A DNA stretch of 64,000 nt, from contig NZ_CP026003.1 in assembly GCF_003086795.1 (NCBI RefSeq), positions 888,503 through 952,502 of the forward strand. The letters run 5' to 3'. Of this stretch, positions 17,455 to 26,983 are shown in pieces. Below the pieces are notes generated by a model. The model had not been told where the DNA came from. It ran no database searches and worked only from the letters and a program-made list of their open reading frames with translations. The stretch's first letter is position 1, and each line of letters begins with the position of its first letter. A program made the translations under genes and the position numbers. Source of the DNA: Stenotrophomonas sp. SAU14A_NAIMI4_5. Lineage in GTDB: Bacteria > Pseudomonadota > Gammaproteobacteria > Xanthomonadales > Xanthomonadaceae.

Positions 17455-19803
17455 ATGATGAGTGCGCCCACTCAGATGGGATCGTCGGGTCGTGACCCGG
17501 CCCAGCTCAAGCGTGCGCGGGACGCTGTCCTGCCCGCGCTGGGCCAGGCTTTCGGCGCGGCGCTGGCGCGGTTTGACGATGCCCTGTTCGATCGAGCCGG
17601 CAATGCCGGCTCGTCGCAGTTGCTGTTCCTGGATGCCATGCGCGAACTGCGCCGGCGCCGGGACGAGATCACCGCGGCGTTTGCCGCCCACCTGGACCGG
17701 GCCTGGGCCGCGCTGGCCGACGGCCATCCGCTGTCCGCCGAAGCCACCCTGTCCGGGCCGGCCGAGGAAAGCCTGAGCCTCATTCCCGAGCATGTCCTGG
17801 AGTCGCGGCTGGCGGTGCGCAACTTCGCCACCGTGCTGCTGCGCGATTTCAAGCCGGTGCTGGCCCGCCTCGACCGCCGCCTCGGCTGGCTGGTCGGCGG
17901 CCTGGAACTGGACGCCGACCTCGATCCGATCAGCCCCGAACATCTGGGGGTGGCCATCCACCAGGCCTTCGCCGGGTGCGAGCTGGCCCCGGAAGTTCAC
18001 CTGGTGCTGATCAAGCTGTGCGAGCGCGACATGCGCACGCCGGTGGGCCGCATCTACGAGAAGCTGGACGAGCAGTTGGCGGCCGCCGGTGTGATGCCGC
18101 AGATGGGCGCCCCGCGGCGACCGCTGTCGGCGGCCCCGGCCCCGCAGGCCCCGCACGGGCTGGACGACCTGGTCGAGCAGCGCCAGACGTCGGGCTTCGA
18201 GACCGATTTCAGCGACGAGGAGCAGGCCGCACCGGCCTGGGCGCAGCGGTTTGCCGCGCGCTGGTCCGAACGTCGTGGCCACATGCAGCAGCTGCCCGAC
18301 GAACATGGCATGCCCGGCGGCGCGCCGGCCGGGTCGGCCGGGTCGGGCGAAGCCTATCCCGGCCAGCAGGGCATGCTGCTGGAGGCGCTGCACGAACTGC
18401 TGCAGCAGACCCGGCATGTCCGCGAGGACGCCACGTCGGCCGCGCAGGTGGCGGTGGGCCAGCATCGCCCGCTCAGCCAGCGCGAGATGATGTCGGTGCT
18501 GTCGCTGCTGCAGGCCACGCCCAGCGCCACCCTGCGCGCGGCCATCGGCGAGGACGGCGAATCACTGGCGCAGCGGCTGAAGAGCGAAGTGCTGTCCAAC
18601 GCCACCCGCCTCGGCGTGGACCCCGGCCAGACCCGGCTGGACCCGCAGGACGAGGATGCGATCGACCTGGTCGGCATGCTGTTCGACGTGATGCTGGACG
18701 AACGCGAACTGGAAGGCCGCTCGCGCGAGCTGATCGGCCGCCTGGTGGTGCCCTTCGTCAAGGTCGCCATGCTCGACCGCCGCATGTTCGTGCAGAAGAC
18801 CCACCCGGCCCGCAAGCTGCTCAATTCGCTGGCCGAGGCCTGCGAAGGCAACACCGGCGAAAGCCAGGCCGAGCGCATGCTGATGGCCAAGGTCGAGGAG
18901 ATCATCGAGCGCCTGGTCGCCGAGTTCAACGAGAACCTGGCGATCTTCCTGACCCTGGAAGAAGAATTCCGCGATTTCCTGCTGCAGCATCGCCGCCGCG
19001 TGGAAATCGCCGAGCGCCGCGCCGCTGAAACGCAGCGTGGCCAGGAAAAGCTGGAGATGGCCCGCAACCGCGCCGGCGCCGAACTGGACCGCCGCATCGG
19101 TGATGCCACCCTGCCGCCGGCGATCGCCGAGTTCCTGCGCCAGCCGTGGCAGCACCACCTGACCCTGGCGCTGCTGCGCGAGGGCGAGGACGGCGCGTCC
19201 GTGGCCGAGGCACTCAGCCTGGGCGATGGCCTGCTGGAGGAAGTGGCCGAGGCACGCCGGCACATCATCGGCAAGCCGTGGCTGCAGGCCTGGCAGCCGG
19301 TGCTGGCCAAGGTGTTCGCCAGTGTCGGCGTGCACGGTGATGCGGCCTCGGCCGCCATCGATGTGCTGCATGGCACCCTGCAGGGCATTGCCGAATCGCG
19401 GCCGGAACTGCAGCGCGCGCTGCCGGAACTGCCGCAGGTCGCGCTGCCGACCGCGCCGGTGCCCGAAGCCAGTGCCGTGGAACTGGCCGGGCAGGTCGAT
19501 ACCGATGATTTCGACAATGCCGACGCCGATCGCTTCCGCCGCATGGAAATCGGCAACTGGCTGGACTTCGTCGACAAGGACGGCAAGGTCCAGGCCGGCA
19601 AGCTGTCCTGGATCAGCCCGATCTCCTCGCGCCTGCTGTTCGTCAACCGCCGCGGCGTGCGCTTCTGCGTGGCCTCGCCGGAAGAACTTGCAGTGATGGT
19701 GCGGCTGGGCCGCCTGCGCGCCCACGTCGACGATGGCGCCTTCGACAGCGCCATGCAAGGCGTGATCGACCGCCTGGACCCGGGCAGCGCCACCCTGCAC
19801 TGA
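17455..19803 (+). CDS. DUF1631 family protein
   Basis: A large cytoplasmic protein of 782 aa from the ATG at 17455; an earlier in-frame ATG at 17386 lacks a ribosome site. No signal peptide or membrane segment is seen. Most of it is helical and rich in charged residues. A coiled-coil-like stretch (LLQHRRRVEIAERRAAETQ) lies around residue 510. The C-terminal part (RFRRMEIGNWLDFVDKDGKV, then AKLSWISPISSRLLFVNRRG) resembles the PilZ-like segment that ends DUF1631 proteins. In the PilZ family such segments bind cyclic di-GMP. A binding role here is inference, since I cannot see a clear RxxxR motif. The function of the family is not established. Confidence 0.82.
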   Translation: MMSAPTQMGSSGRDPAQLKRARDAVLPALGQAFGAALARFDDALFDRAGNAGSSQLLFLDAMRELRRRRDEITAAFAAHLDRAWAALADGHPLSAEATLSGPAEESLSLIPEHVLESRLAVRNFATVLLRDFKPVLARLDRRLGWLVGGLELDADLDPISPEHLGVAIHQAFAGCELAPEVHLVLIKLCERDMRTPVGRIYEKLDEQLAAAGVMPQMGAPRRPLSAAPAPQAPHGLDDLVEQRQTSGFETDFSDEEQAAPAWAQRFAARWSERRGHMQQLPDEHGMPGGAPAGSAGSGEAYPGQQGMLLEALHELLQQTRHVREDATSAAQVAVGQHRPLSQREMMSVLSLLQATPSATLRAAIGEDGESLAQRLKSEVLSNATRLGVDPGQTRLDPQDEDAIDLVGMLFDVMLDERELEGRSRELIGRLVVPFVKVAMLDRRMFVQKTHPARKLLNSLAEACEGNTGESQAERMLMAKVEEIIERLVAEFNENLAIFLTLEEEFRDFLLQHRRRVEIAERRAAETQRGQEKLEMARNRAGAELDRRIGDATLPPAIAEFLRQPWQHHLTLALLREGEDGASVAEALSLGDGLLEEVAEARRHIIGKPWLQAWQPVLAKVFASVGVHGDAASAAIDVLHGTLQGIAESRPELQRALPELPQVALPTAPVPEASAVELAGQVDTDDFDNADADRFRRMEIGNWLDFVDKDGKVQAGKLSWISPISSRLLFVNRRGVRFCVASPEELAVMVRLGRLRAHVDDGAFDSAMQGVIDRLDPGSATLH

Positions 19804-19855
19804 GGGGTGGCCGCCTGCTAGGATCGGGAAAACTCACCGATCAGCGGGGACCTGC

Positions 19856-20935
19856 ATGGCCGTGGCGTTGCTGGGGATGAAGGAGACCGCGCCGGGCGAA
19901 CGGCGCGTGGCACTGACGCCGGAAACGGCGCGCAAGCTTGGGGCCTTGGGCATCACCGTCTGGTACGAAGCCGGCGCCGGACTGGCTGCGGGCTTCCCCG
20001 ATGCCGCCTATGACGATGCCGGCGCGCGCGTCTTCGACGCCAGCCGTTGGAACGAGATCGACATCCTGCTGTGCGTGCAGGCGCCACCGGCGGCGGTGCT
20101 GGCCCAGCTCAAGCCGGGCGCCAGCGTGGTCGGCCTGCTGACCCCCGCTGCGGATCCATCGCTGGCGGCACTGGCCGGTGACGACCGCCTGCTGTTGTTC
20201 CCGCTGCAGCAGCTGCCGCGCACCACGCGTGCGCAGGCCATGGACGTGCTCAGTTCGCAGGCCGGCATGGCGGGCTACAAGGCCGCGCTGATCGCCGCCG
20301 AGCGCGCGCCGCGCTTCTTCCCGATGCTGACCACTGCGGCTGGTACCGTGCGCCCGGCCAAGGTGCTGGTGATCGGTGCCGGCGTGGCCGGCCTGCAGGC
20401 GATCGCCACCGTGCGCCGCCTCGGCGCGCAGGTGGAAGGCTTCGACGTGCGCCCGGAAACCCGTGAACAGATCCAGTCGCTGGGCGCACGTTTCCTCGAC
20501 CTGGGGGTGAGCGCAGCGGGCGAGGGCGGCTATGCGCGCGCGCTGACCGACGAGGAGCGCGCCGAGCAGCAGCGCCGCCTGGCCGACCACCTGCGCAGTG
20601 TGGACGTGGTGATCTGCACCGCGGCCGTGCCGGGCCGGCCGGCACCCACCATCGTCACTGCGGCGATGGTCGAGGGCATGGCGGTGGGCAGCGTGATCGT
20701 CGACCTGGCCGCCGAGAGCGGCGGCAACTGCGCGCTGACCCAGCCGGGCCAGTGCATCGACCACCAGGGCGTGGCCATCGATGGCCCATTGAACCTGGCC
20801 AGCCGCGGCGCCACCCAGGCCAGCGAGATGTACGCGCGCAACCTGCTGAATTTCGTCACCCTGTTCGTGCAGGGCGGCCAGCTGGGCTTCGACTGGGAAG
20901 ACGAACTGCTGGCGAAGACGCGCTGGCAGGCGTGA
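19856..20935 (+). CDS. pntAA: NAD(P) transhydrogenase subunit alpha part 1 (NAD-binding domain I)
   Basis: Domain I of the proton-translocating transhydrogenase, which exchanges hydride between NADH and NADP at the inner membrane. This 359-aa soluble subunit has the alanine dehydrogenase/PNT fold. Visible are KETAPGERRVALTPETARKL at the N-terminus, GYKAALIAAERAPRFFPML in the middle, and the NAD-binding VLVIGAGVAGLQAIATVRRLGA. The LAAESGGNCALTQPG segment closes the nucleotide site. In three-piece transhydrogenases pntAA is followed by pntAB and pntB. Here they begin 1.5 kb downstream, beyond an opposing sigma-factor operon. A SMAG pair lies right after its stop codon. Confidence 0.95.
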   Translation: MAVALLGMKETAPGERRVALTPETARKLGALGITVWYEAGAGLAAGFPDAAYDDAGARVFDASRWNEIDILLCVQAPPAAVLAQLKPGASVVGLLTPAADPSLAALAGDDRLLLFPLQQLPRTTRAQAMDVLSSQAGMAGYKAALIAAERAPRFFPMLTTAAGTVRPAKVLVIGAGVAGLQAIATVRRLGAQVEGFDVRPETREQIQSLGARFLDLGVSAAGEGGYARALTDEERAEQQRRLADHLRSVDVVICTAAVPGRPAPTIVTAAMVEGMAVGSVIVDLAAESGGNCALTQPGQCIDHQGVAIDGPLNLASRGATQASEMYARNLLNFVTLFVQGGQLGFDWEDELLAKTRWQA

Positions 20936-20939
20936 AGCG

Positions 20940-21008
20940 GTAGCGCCGGGCCATGCCCGGCGAGCGCAGCGGCCCGCACAGGATCCGCCGGGCATGGCCC
21001 GGCGCTAC
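20940..21008. repeat. Inverted pair of GTAG palindromic elements
   Basis: GTAGCGCCGGGCC-AT-GCCCGGC and its inverted copy (ending CTAC at 21008) form a facing pair in the convergent space between pntAA and the DUF3106 gene. Transcripts from either side could form an extended hairpin. Confidence 0.8.
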
Positions 21009-21012
21009 CCAT

Positions 21013-21462
21013 TTACCGCGCCTTCGCCGGCGGCGGATTCTCCCGCACCCATTCCTTGCGCTGTTCCGGCGTCATGTCCGTCCAGCGCTCGCGCAGTGCA
21101 TCGCGCTGGGCCGGGCTCAGCGTGCGCATCTGGCCGAACAGCGCGCGCGCCTGCTCACGCTGCTCCGGGCTCATGTGCTCGAAGCGGCGCAGGCCGCGGC
21201 GGGCCTTGTCGCGTTCTTCCGGGCTCATCGACTGCCAGCGCTGGCCGTGCGAGAGCATGCGCTGGCGCTGGCCGGCATCGGCGCCGTTCCAGCGGTCACG
21301 CAGCGGCGCCAGCAGCGCTTCGCGCTGGGCCGGGCTGAGCTGTTCCCAGTTCGGCAGCGCGGCGCTCGCGGCGGGCGCAGGCGCAGTCGTCTGTGCCAGC
21401 AGCGGCGCGGCCGGCAGCAGGATCAGGGCGAACAGCAGGGGCAGGGTGGGGCGTCGCAGCAT
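21013..21462 (-). CDS. DUF3106 domain protein, exported
   Basis: A 149-aa protein with a clear signal peptide (LLFALILLPAAPLLAQ, cleaved near residue 23). The mature part is built from repeated segments of about 20-25 residues of the form W-x-x-L-S/T-P-x-Q-R-x-A/E-L. Examples are NWEQLSPAQREAL, QSMSPEERDKAR, EHMSPEQREQAR and TLSPAQRDALRERW. Such LSPEQR repeats define DUF3106 and recall the CpxP/Spy-type periplasmic stress proteins. It is the last gene of the ECF-sigma operon, suggesting an envelope-stress output or sensor, but this is inferred from context only. Confidence 0.85.
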   Translation of the reverse strand: MLRRPTLPLLFALILLPAAPLLAQTTAPAPAASAALPNWEQLSPAQREALLAPLRDRWNGADAGQRQRMLSHGQRWQSMSPEERDKARRGLRRFEHMSPEQREQARALFGQMRTLSPAQRDALRERWTDMTPEQRKEWVRENPPPAKAR

Positions 21463-21467
21463 GGTTC

Positions 21468-21794
21468 TCACTCCATCGCCAGGTCGGTGTCGCCCAGCCA
21501 CAGGTACATGTCGGGATTCTCGTCGTACAGCGCGCTGTTGTCTTCCACCGCGGCCACCGTCGGTGCCGGCGTCGGGCCGGTGTGCGTGCCCGGGCCGGTG
21601 AACTGCACGCCGATGCCCAGCGCCATCACCAGCGAACAGGCACTGGCCAGCCACCAGCGCCAGCGGCCCCGGTGCGCCGCATGCGCGCCATGGCGGGCCT
21701 GGCGCAGGCGCGCCAGGGTGGCCGGCGACAGCGACTGCAGCGACTGCGCGTGCAGGCTGCGCAGGGCGTCATCGGAAGGCAGGGAGCGGTTCAC
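21468..21794 (-). CDS. Small membrane protein, putative anti-sigma factor
   Basis: A 108-aa protein with one hydrophobic segment (about residues 48-66, WWLASACSLVMALGIGVQF). A basic, helix-rich N-terminus (LRSLHAQSLQSLSPATLARLRQAR) and an acidic outer tail (SALYDENPDMYLWLGD) flank it. It overlaps the stop codon of the ECF sigma gene by 4 bp (21791-21794). This size, topology and position fit a membrane-bound anti-sigma factor. It lacks a recognisable zinc-binding HxxxCxxC motif, so the role is inferred from context. Confidence 0.75.
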   Translation of the reverse strand: MNRSLPSDDALRSLHAQSLQSLSPATLARLRQARHGAHAAHRGRWRWWLASACSLVMALGIGVQFTGPGTHTGPTPAPTVAAVEDNSALYDENPDMYLWLGDTDLAME

Positions 21795-22375
21795 GGGTGG
21801 TTCTCCAGGTAATCCTGCAGCGCCTGTCGGGCGCGTGCCAGATGGGTCTTTACCGCGCCTTCGCTGCAGCCCATGGCGCGGGCGGTGGTGGCCCCGTCCA
21901 GGTCCTGCAGCACGCGCAGGGTGAAGGCTTCGCGCTGGCGGGCGGGCAGGGTGCGCAGCGCCTGCACCAGCTGCTGGTACTGCTGGCGCTGCTCATGCGC
22001 CTGCGCCGGGTCCGGGCCGGGGTCGGCCCAGTCGATGTCGGCACCGTCGGCATCGTGGTTGTCGCGCCAGAACGGCAGGCGGAAGCGGCGCCGGCGCTGC
22101 AGGTCGATCACCCGGCGGCGCAGGATGCTCCAGAACAGCGGCGCCCATTCGGCGGCCGGCTTCTCGGCGTAGTCCAGCATGCGCAGCAGGGCATCCTGTA
22201 CCGCGTCCAGCGCATCCTCGCGCTGGCGCAGGCCGGCCTCGGCGAAGCGGAAGGCGCGCGGGCCGACGCTGGCCAGGAACGCTTCCAGCGATGCCGGCAG
22301 GGCATCGGCGTCAGCGGTCGGGGGGAGGGGGCTGCTCACCAGCACAGGGTACGGTTCCTCGCTCGGGGTCACCAT
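21791..22375 (-). CDS. ECF-type RNA polymerase sigma factor
   Basis: A 194-aa alternative sigma factor (sigma-70 family, group IV). Region 2 is visible as a helix ending EDALDAVQDALLRMLDY and continuing AAEWAPLFWSILRRRVID. Region 4 is LRTLPARQREAFTLRVLQDL with the helix-turn-helix ATTARAMGCSEGAVKTHLARARQAL. I chose the ATG at 22375; a TTG at 22381 is possible. It is first in a three-gene operon with a small membrane protein and a DUF3106 protein. That layout suggests an envelope signal that controls the sigma factor. It diverges from pntAB with about 100 bp between them. Confidence 0.92.
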   Translation of the reverse strand: MVTPSEEPYPVLVSSPLPPTADADALPASLEAFLASVGPRAFRFAEAGLRQREDALDAVQDALLRMLDYAEKPAAEWAPLFWSILRRRVIDLQRRRRFRLPFWRDNHDADGADIDWADPGPDPAQAHEQRQQYQQLVQALRTLPARQREAFTLRVLQDLDGATTARAMGCSEGAVKTHLARARQALQDYLENHP

Positions 22376-22473
22376 CGACAACGCGTGAGCGCGGCTTTGG
22401 TTGACCGGAGTACGCGTCGGGTTCAGCCCGTGGTTATGATGGGGCGACGAAGACAGAGCGGGAGGCGTTGCCG

Positions 22474-22790
22474 ATGAGTGACGGGTTCGTGGCGCTGTAC
22501 ATCTTCATGCTGGCCGCAATCGCGGGCCACGTGATCATTTCGCGGGTGCCGGTCATCCTGCATACCCCGCTGATGTCGGGTTCCAACTTCATCCACGGCA
22601 TCGTGCTGATCGGCGCGATGGTGGTGCTGGGCCACGCGCAGACACCACTGGAGAAGGCCCTGGGCTTCCTCGCCGTGGTGCTGGGCGCCGGCAACGCCGC
22701 CGGTGGCTACGTGGTCACCGCGCGCATGCTGGAAATGTTCAAGCCGAGCGCACCCAAGGGTGGCAAGGACGAACCGAAGGAGCCGCAGGC

Positions 22791-22794
<4 letters not shown>
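22474..22794 (+). CDS. pntAB: NAD(P) transhydrogenase subunit alpha part 2 (membrane)
   Basis: A small membrane subunit of the proton-translocating transhydrogenase, 106 aa, with three hydrophobic segments. Characteristic features are the start ALYIFMLAAIAGHVIISRVP, then HTPLMSGSNFIHGIVLIGA and VLGAGNAAGGYVVTARMLEMF. The helices form part of the proton channel with PntB. ATG at 22474 has GGAGG about 10 bases upstream, so I prefer it to the TTG at 22468. A TATGAT -10 box at 22435-22440 may belong to its own promoter, since pntAA is not adjacent. The pntB start overlaps its stop codon. Confidence 0.93.
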
Positions 22795-24251
<1,457 letters not shown>

Positions 24252-24256
24252 AAGCC

Positions 24257-24295
24257 GGGGTCGGATCCCTTTCCTGCGGAAAGGGATCCGACCCC
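24257..24295. repeat. GGGGTCGGATCC palindromic element, copy 2
   Basis: A perfect 18-bp inverted repeat around a 3-base loop (TGC), 6 bp after pntB. It is the same sequence family as at 11082 and 44641. It may also act as a transcript end, though no U-run follows. Confidence 0.85.
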
Positions 24296-24307
24296 ATGTG
24301 ATGTGGA

Positions 24308-24727
24308 TCAGCGCGCCAGCCAGGCGCCGACGACCACGGCCACGGCCAGCCAGATCCATTCAACCGCGCCGTTGGCCAGGCTGGTCAGGGTCCAGGCCAG
24401 GTGCGGGCCCATCCGCAGCGCGGCATCCATCGGGTTCAGGCCGATCGAGCCACCCATCCAGGCGCTGGCGATGCACCAGTAGGCCACCGCGCTCACCAGC
24501 ACCGTGCCCAGCACCACCAGCGCGATGCGCAGGCGGCCCGGGCCCAGCGTGCCCAGGCGCAGCATGAACGTGAGTTCCAGGGCGGTCAGCACCGCCATCC
24601 AGCCGACCTGGCGGCCGGTCATCAGGGCCAGCAGCACCCAGACCATCGGGGCGACAACCAGACCCAGCAGCAGCATGAAGGGCCAAAGCCAGGTGACGGT
24701 CCTGGCACGCGCGGCATTGGAGGACAT
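24308..24727 (-). CDS. Small membrane protein of unknown function
   Basis: A 139-aa protein with four hydrophobic segments (about residues 13-35, 40-55, 66-90 and 112-136). The N-terminus is short and basic (SSNAARARTVTW). No signal peptide, cofactor motif or family signature is recognised. It is transcribed toward pntB and away from sufT, with the start at 24727. It is supported by intact length and by a composition that only a real membrane protein would have. Its role is unknown. Confidence 0.6.
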   Translation of the reverse strand: MSSNAARARTVTWLWPFMLLLGLVVAPMVWVLLALMTGRQVGWMAVLTALELTFMLRLGTLGPGRLRIALVVLGTVLVSAVAYWCIASAWMGGSIGLNPMDAALRMGPHLAWTLTSLANGAVEWIWLAVAVVVGAWLAR

Positions 24728-24849
24728 CGAAGCTTCCTGAAGGACACCCACAGGATACTGTGGTTTGTCGCAGTGCACCGGCGGGGGCAGGGCGGCTGGG
24801 CTAGAATGCCGTCTTGCGTGGCTTCGGCCGCGGCCCCATATCGGTCCCC

Positions 24850-25401
24850 ATGTATTCCCGTAGCAGCGAACCTGTCCACTTCGAACGCGATTGCGAGGCC
24901 GTGATGGTCCCGCAGGGCGACACCGTGACCCTGCCTGCCGGCAGCTATGGCTATATCACCCAGGCGTTGGGCGGCAGCTATTCGGTGTTCGTCGAAGGCA
25001 ACCTGTTCCGCATCGCCGGCAAGGACGGCGACGCCATCGGCAAGGAGGCCCCGGCGCCGCTGGAACTGCCCGCCGATGCCACCGATGAACAGGTGGAACA
25101 GCTGGTGTGGCAGCAGCTTCGCACCTGCTTCGACCCGGAAATTCCGGTCAACATCGTCGAACTGGGCCTGGTCTATGAAGTCGAGATCAAGCATCTGGAC
25201 GAGGGCCAGCGCGAGATCGACGTGAAGATGACCCTGACCGCGCCCGGCTGCGGCATGGGTGACATCCTCGTCGACGACGTGCGCAGCAAGCTCGAGATGG
25301 TCCCGACCGTGGCCCAGGCCGACGTCGAACTGGTGTTCGACCCGCCGTGGAACCAGCACATGATGTCCGAGGCCGCCCGGCTCGAAACCGGCATGCTTTG
25401 A
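24850..25401 (+). CDS. sufT: Fe-S cluster assembly protein SufT (MIP18/DUF59)
   Basis: A putative Fe-S cluster assembly or maturation factor, 183 aa. The central domain is DUF59/MIP18-like, with the signature CFDPEIPVNIVELGLVYEVEI (about residues 96-116). It is followed by MTLTAPGCGMGDILVDDVRSKL, where the conserved Cys lies. The N-terminal extension (VMVPQGDTVTLPAGSYGYITQALGGSY) is typical of SufT proteins. In other bacteria SufT matters most under high Fe-S demand. No other suf genes are nearby. The next gene is ilvE; the ilvE product is PLP-dependent, so no functional link is implied. Confidence 0.9.
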   Translation: MYSRSSEPVHFERDCEAVMVPQGDTVTLPAGSYGYITQALGGSYSVFVEGNLFRIAGKDGDAIGKEAPAPLELPADATDEQVEQLVWQQLRTCFDPEIPVNIVELGLVYEVEIKHLDEGQREIDVKMTLTAPGCGMGDILVDDVRSKLEMVPTVAQADVELVFDPPWNQHMMSEAARLETGML

Positions 25402-25460
25402 CCCACGGCCCGCCGCATGGCGGGTCCGGCACTACCCGCAACCAGAACAGGAATCCTCCG

Positions 25461-26555
25461 GTGTCCCAGTCCATTCCCAGCTTCGCCGTCACCCGTTCGG
25501 ACCACCCGCGCAGCGCTGAAGAGCGCGCCCAGATCCTGGAGAAGCCGGGCTTCGGCCTGCACTTCACCGATCACATGGTGGAAGTGCGCTGGGACAAGGA
25601 CACCGGCTGGCACAACGCCAACGTGCGTGCCTATGGTCCGCTGCAGCTGGACCCGGCCGCGGCCGTCCTGCACTACGGCCAGGAAATCTTCGAAGGCATC
25701 AAGGCCTACCGCCACGCCGATGGTTCGATCTGGACCTTCCGCCCGGATGCCAACGGCCGCCGCCTGCAGCGTTCGGCGCAGCGCCTGGCGCTGCCGGAAC
25801 TGCCGGTGGAGATCTTCGTCGAATCGCTGAAGCAGCTGATCGCGCTGGACAGCGCCTGGGTGCCGTCGGCCGATGAGTCCAGCCTGTACTTCCGTCCGTT
25901 CATGATCGGCGACGAAGCCTTCCTCGGCGTGCGCGGCGCGCACAAGGCCGGCTACTACGTCATCGCCAGCCCGGCCGGCCCGTACTTCGCCAAGGGCGTC
26001 GCCCCGGTGTCGATCTGGCTGTCCACCGAATACGCGCGTGCCGCCAAGGGCGGCACCGGCGCGGCCAAGTGCGGTGGCAACTACGCCGCCTCGCTGCTGC
26101 CGCAGCAGAAGGCGCAGGCACAGGGCTGCTCGCAGGTGCTGTTCCTGGACCCGGTCGAAGGCAAGTACCTGGAAGAACTGGGCGGCATGAACGTCTTCCT
26201 GGTCTACAAGGACGGCACCCTGGTCACCCCGGAACTGTCCGGCAGCATCCTCGAGGGCATCACCCGCGAGAGCATCCTGCAGCTGGCCCGCGACCGCGGC
26301 ATGAAGGTCGAAGAGCGCAAGGTCACCATCGACGAGTGGAAGAACGGCGTGGCCTCCGGTGACATTGCCGAAGTGTTCGCCTGCGGTACCGCCGCGGTGG
26401 TCACCCCGATCGGCCAGCTCAAGGGCGAAGGCTTCTCGGTGGGCGACATCAACGCCCCGGCCGGCGAAGTGACCATGTCGCTGCGCAAGGAGCTGACCGA
26501 CATCCAGTACGGCCGCCAGCCGGACCGCCACAACTGGCTGGTCAAGCTGGGCTGA
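25461..26555 (+). CDS. ilvE: Branched-chain amino acid aminotransferase
   Basis: A PLP enzyme that transaminates the keto acids of valine, leucine and isoleucine in the last step of their synthesis. The chain is 364 aa, in the longer class seen in bacterial BCAT-II type proteins. Signatures include GQEIFEGIKAYRH, the catalytic-lysine region AKCGGNYAASLLPQQKAQ, LEELGGMNVF, and the C-terminal VFACGTAAVVTPIG. I use the GTG at 25461, with AGGA at 25449-25452 upstream, because the homologous N-terminus MSQ... begins there. The gene stands alone, without leucine or isoleucine operon partners. Confidence 0.94.
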   Translation: MSQSIPSFAVTRSDHPRSAEERAQILEKPGFGLHFTDHMVEVRWDKDTGWHNANVRAYGPLQLDPAAAVLHYGQEIFEGIKAYRHADGSIWTFRPDANGRRLQRSAQRLALPELPVEIFVESLKQLIALDSAWVPSADESSLYFRPFMIGDEAFLGVRGAHKAGYYVIASPAGPYFAKGVAPVSIWLSTEYARAAKGGTGAAKCGGNYAASLLPQQKAQAQGCSQVLFLDPVEGKYLEELGGMNVFLVYKDGTLVTPELSGSILEGITRESILQLARDRGMKVEERKVTIDEWKNGVASGDIAEVFACGTAAVVTPIGQLKGEGFSVGDINAPAGEVTMSLRKELTDIQYGRQPDRHNWLVKLG

Positions 26556-26582
26556 TCGCTCGCACCAGGTCTTACGCTCCCT

Positions 26583-26605
26583 GTAGAGTCGAGCCATGCT
26601 CGACT
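26583..26605 (+). repeat. GTAG palindromic element
   Basis: GTAGAGTCGAGC-CAT-GCTCGACT, a single SMAG-like unit after ilvE. Confidence 0.75.
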
Positions 26606-26615
26606 GCAATACCCG

Positions 26616-26643
26616 GAAAGCCCGTCCCCGCGACGGGCTTTCT
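26616..26643 (+). terminator. Rho-independent terminator of ilvE
   Basis: An 11-bp stem (GAAAGCCCGTC / GACGGGCTTTC) with a short CCCG-type loop, followed by CTGCGTTTC. The U-run is weak but the stem is strong. Confidence 0.7.
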
Positions 26644-26983
26644 GCGTTTCAGCAACCATCTCCGGCAGGCTGCCTGCCGATGTCGGCAAAGACATGGGTG
26701 GACACTCAAAGTCCTGTTCATGTCTGTCGAGGTGACGTGAAAGTTCCTTCACCTTCACAAACCCTACACCCAAAACGTCTCAGATCAGACATTTCACGTT
26801 ACTGAAAAGACGCTGAAAATCTTGTGGAGTCCGTTTCAGGTCATTAGCGTCAACAGTACGGCGGGTCGCAGGGGAATCCGCTGACTGACCGGACTTCGAG
26901 CCATGCGTGCACACCTCCATCGCGCGCTCGGGCCGGTGCTTCTGCCGATTCCGGCATTCACACCACTAGAAAGGGAAATTCCG

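Larger units (their letters stand above)
26556..26983. other. Spacer between ilvE and the subtilase gene
   Basis: These 428 bases contain a GTAG element (26583-26605), a terminator (26616-26643) and then about 340 bases that probably hold the protease promoter and leader. I found no convincing -35/-10 pair. The stretch at 26720-26830 is relatively A/T-rich and is the likeliest place. Confidence 0.5.
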
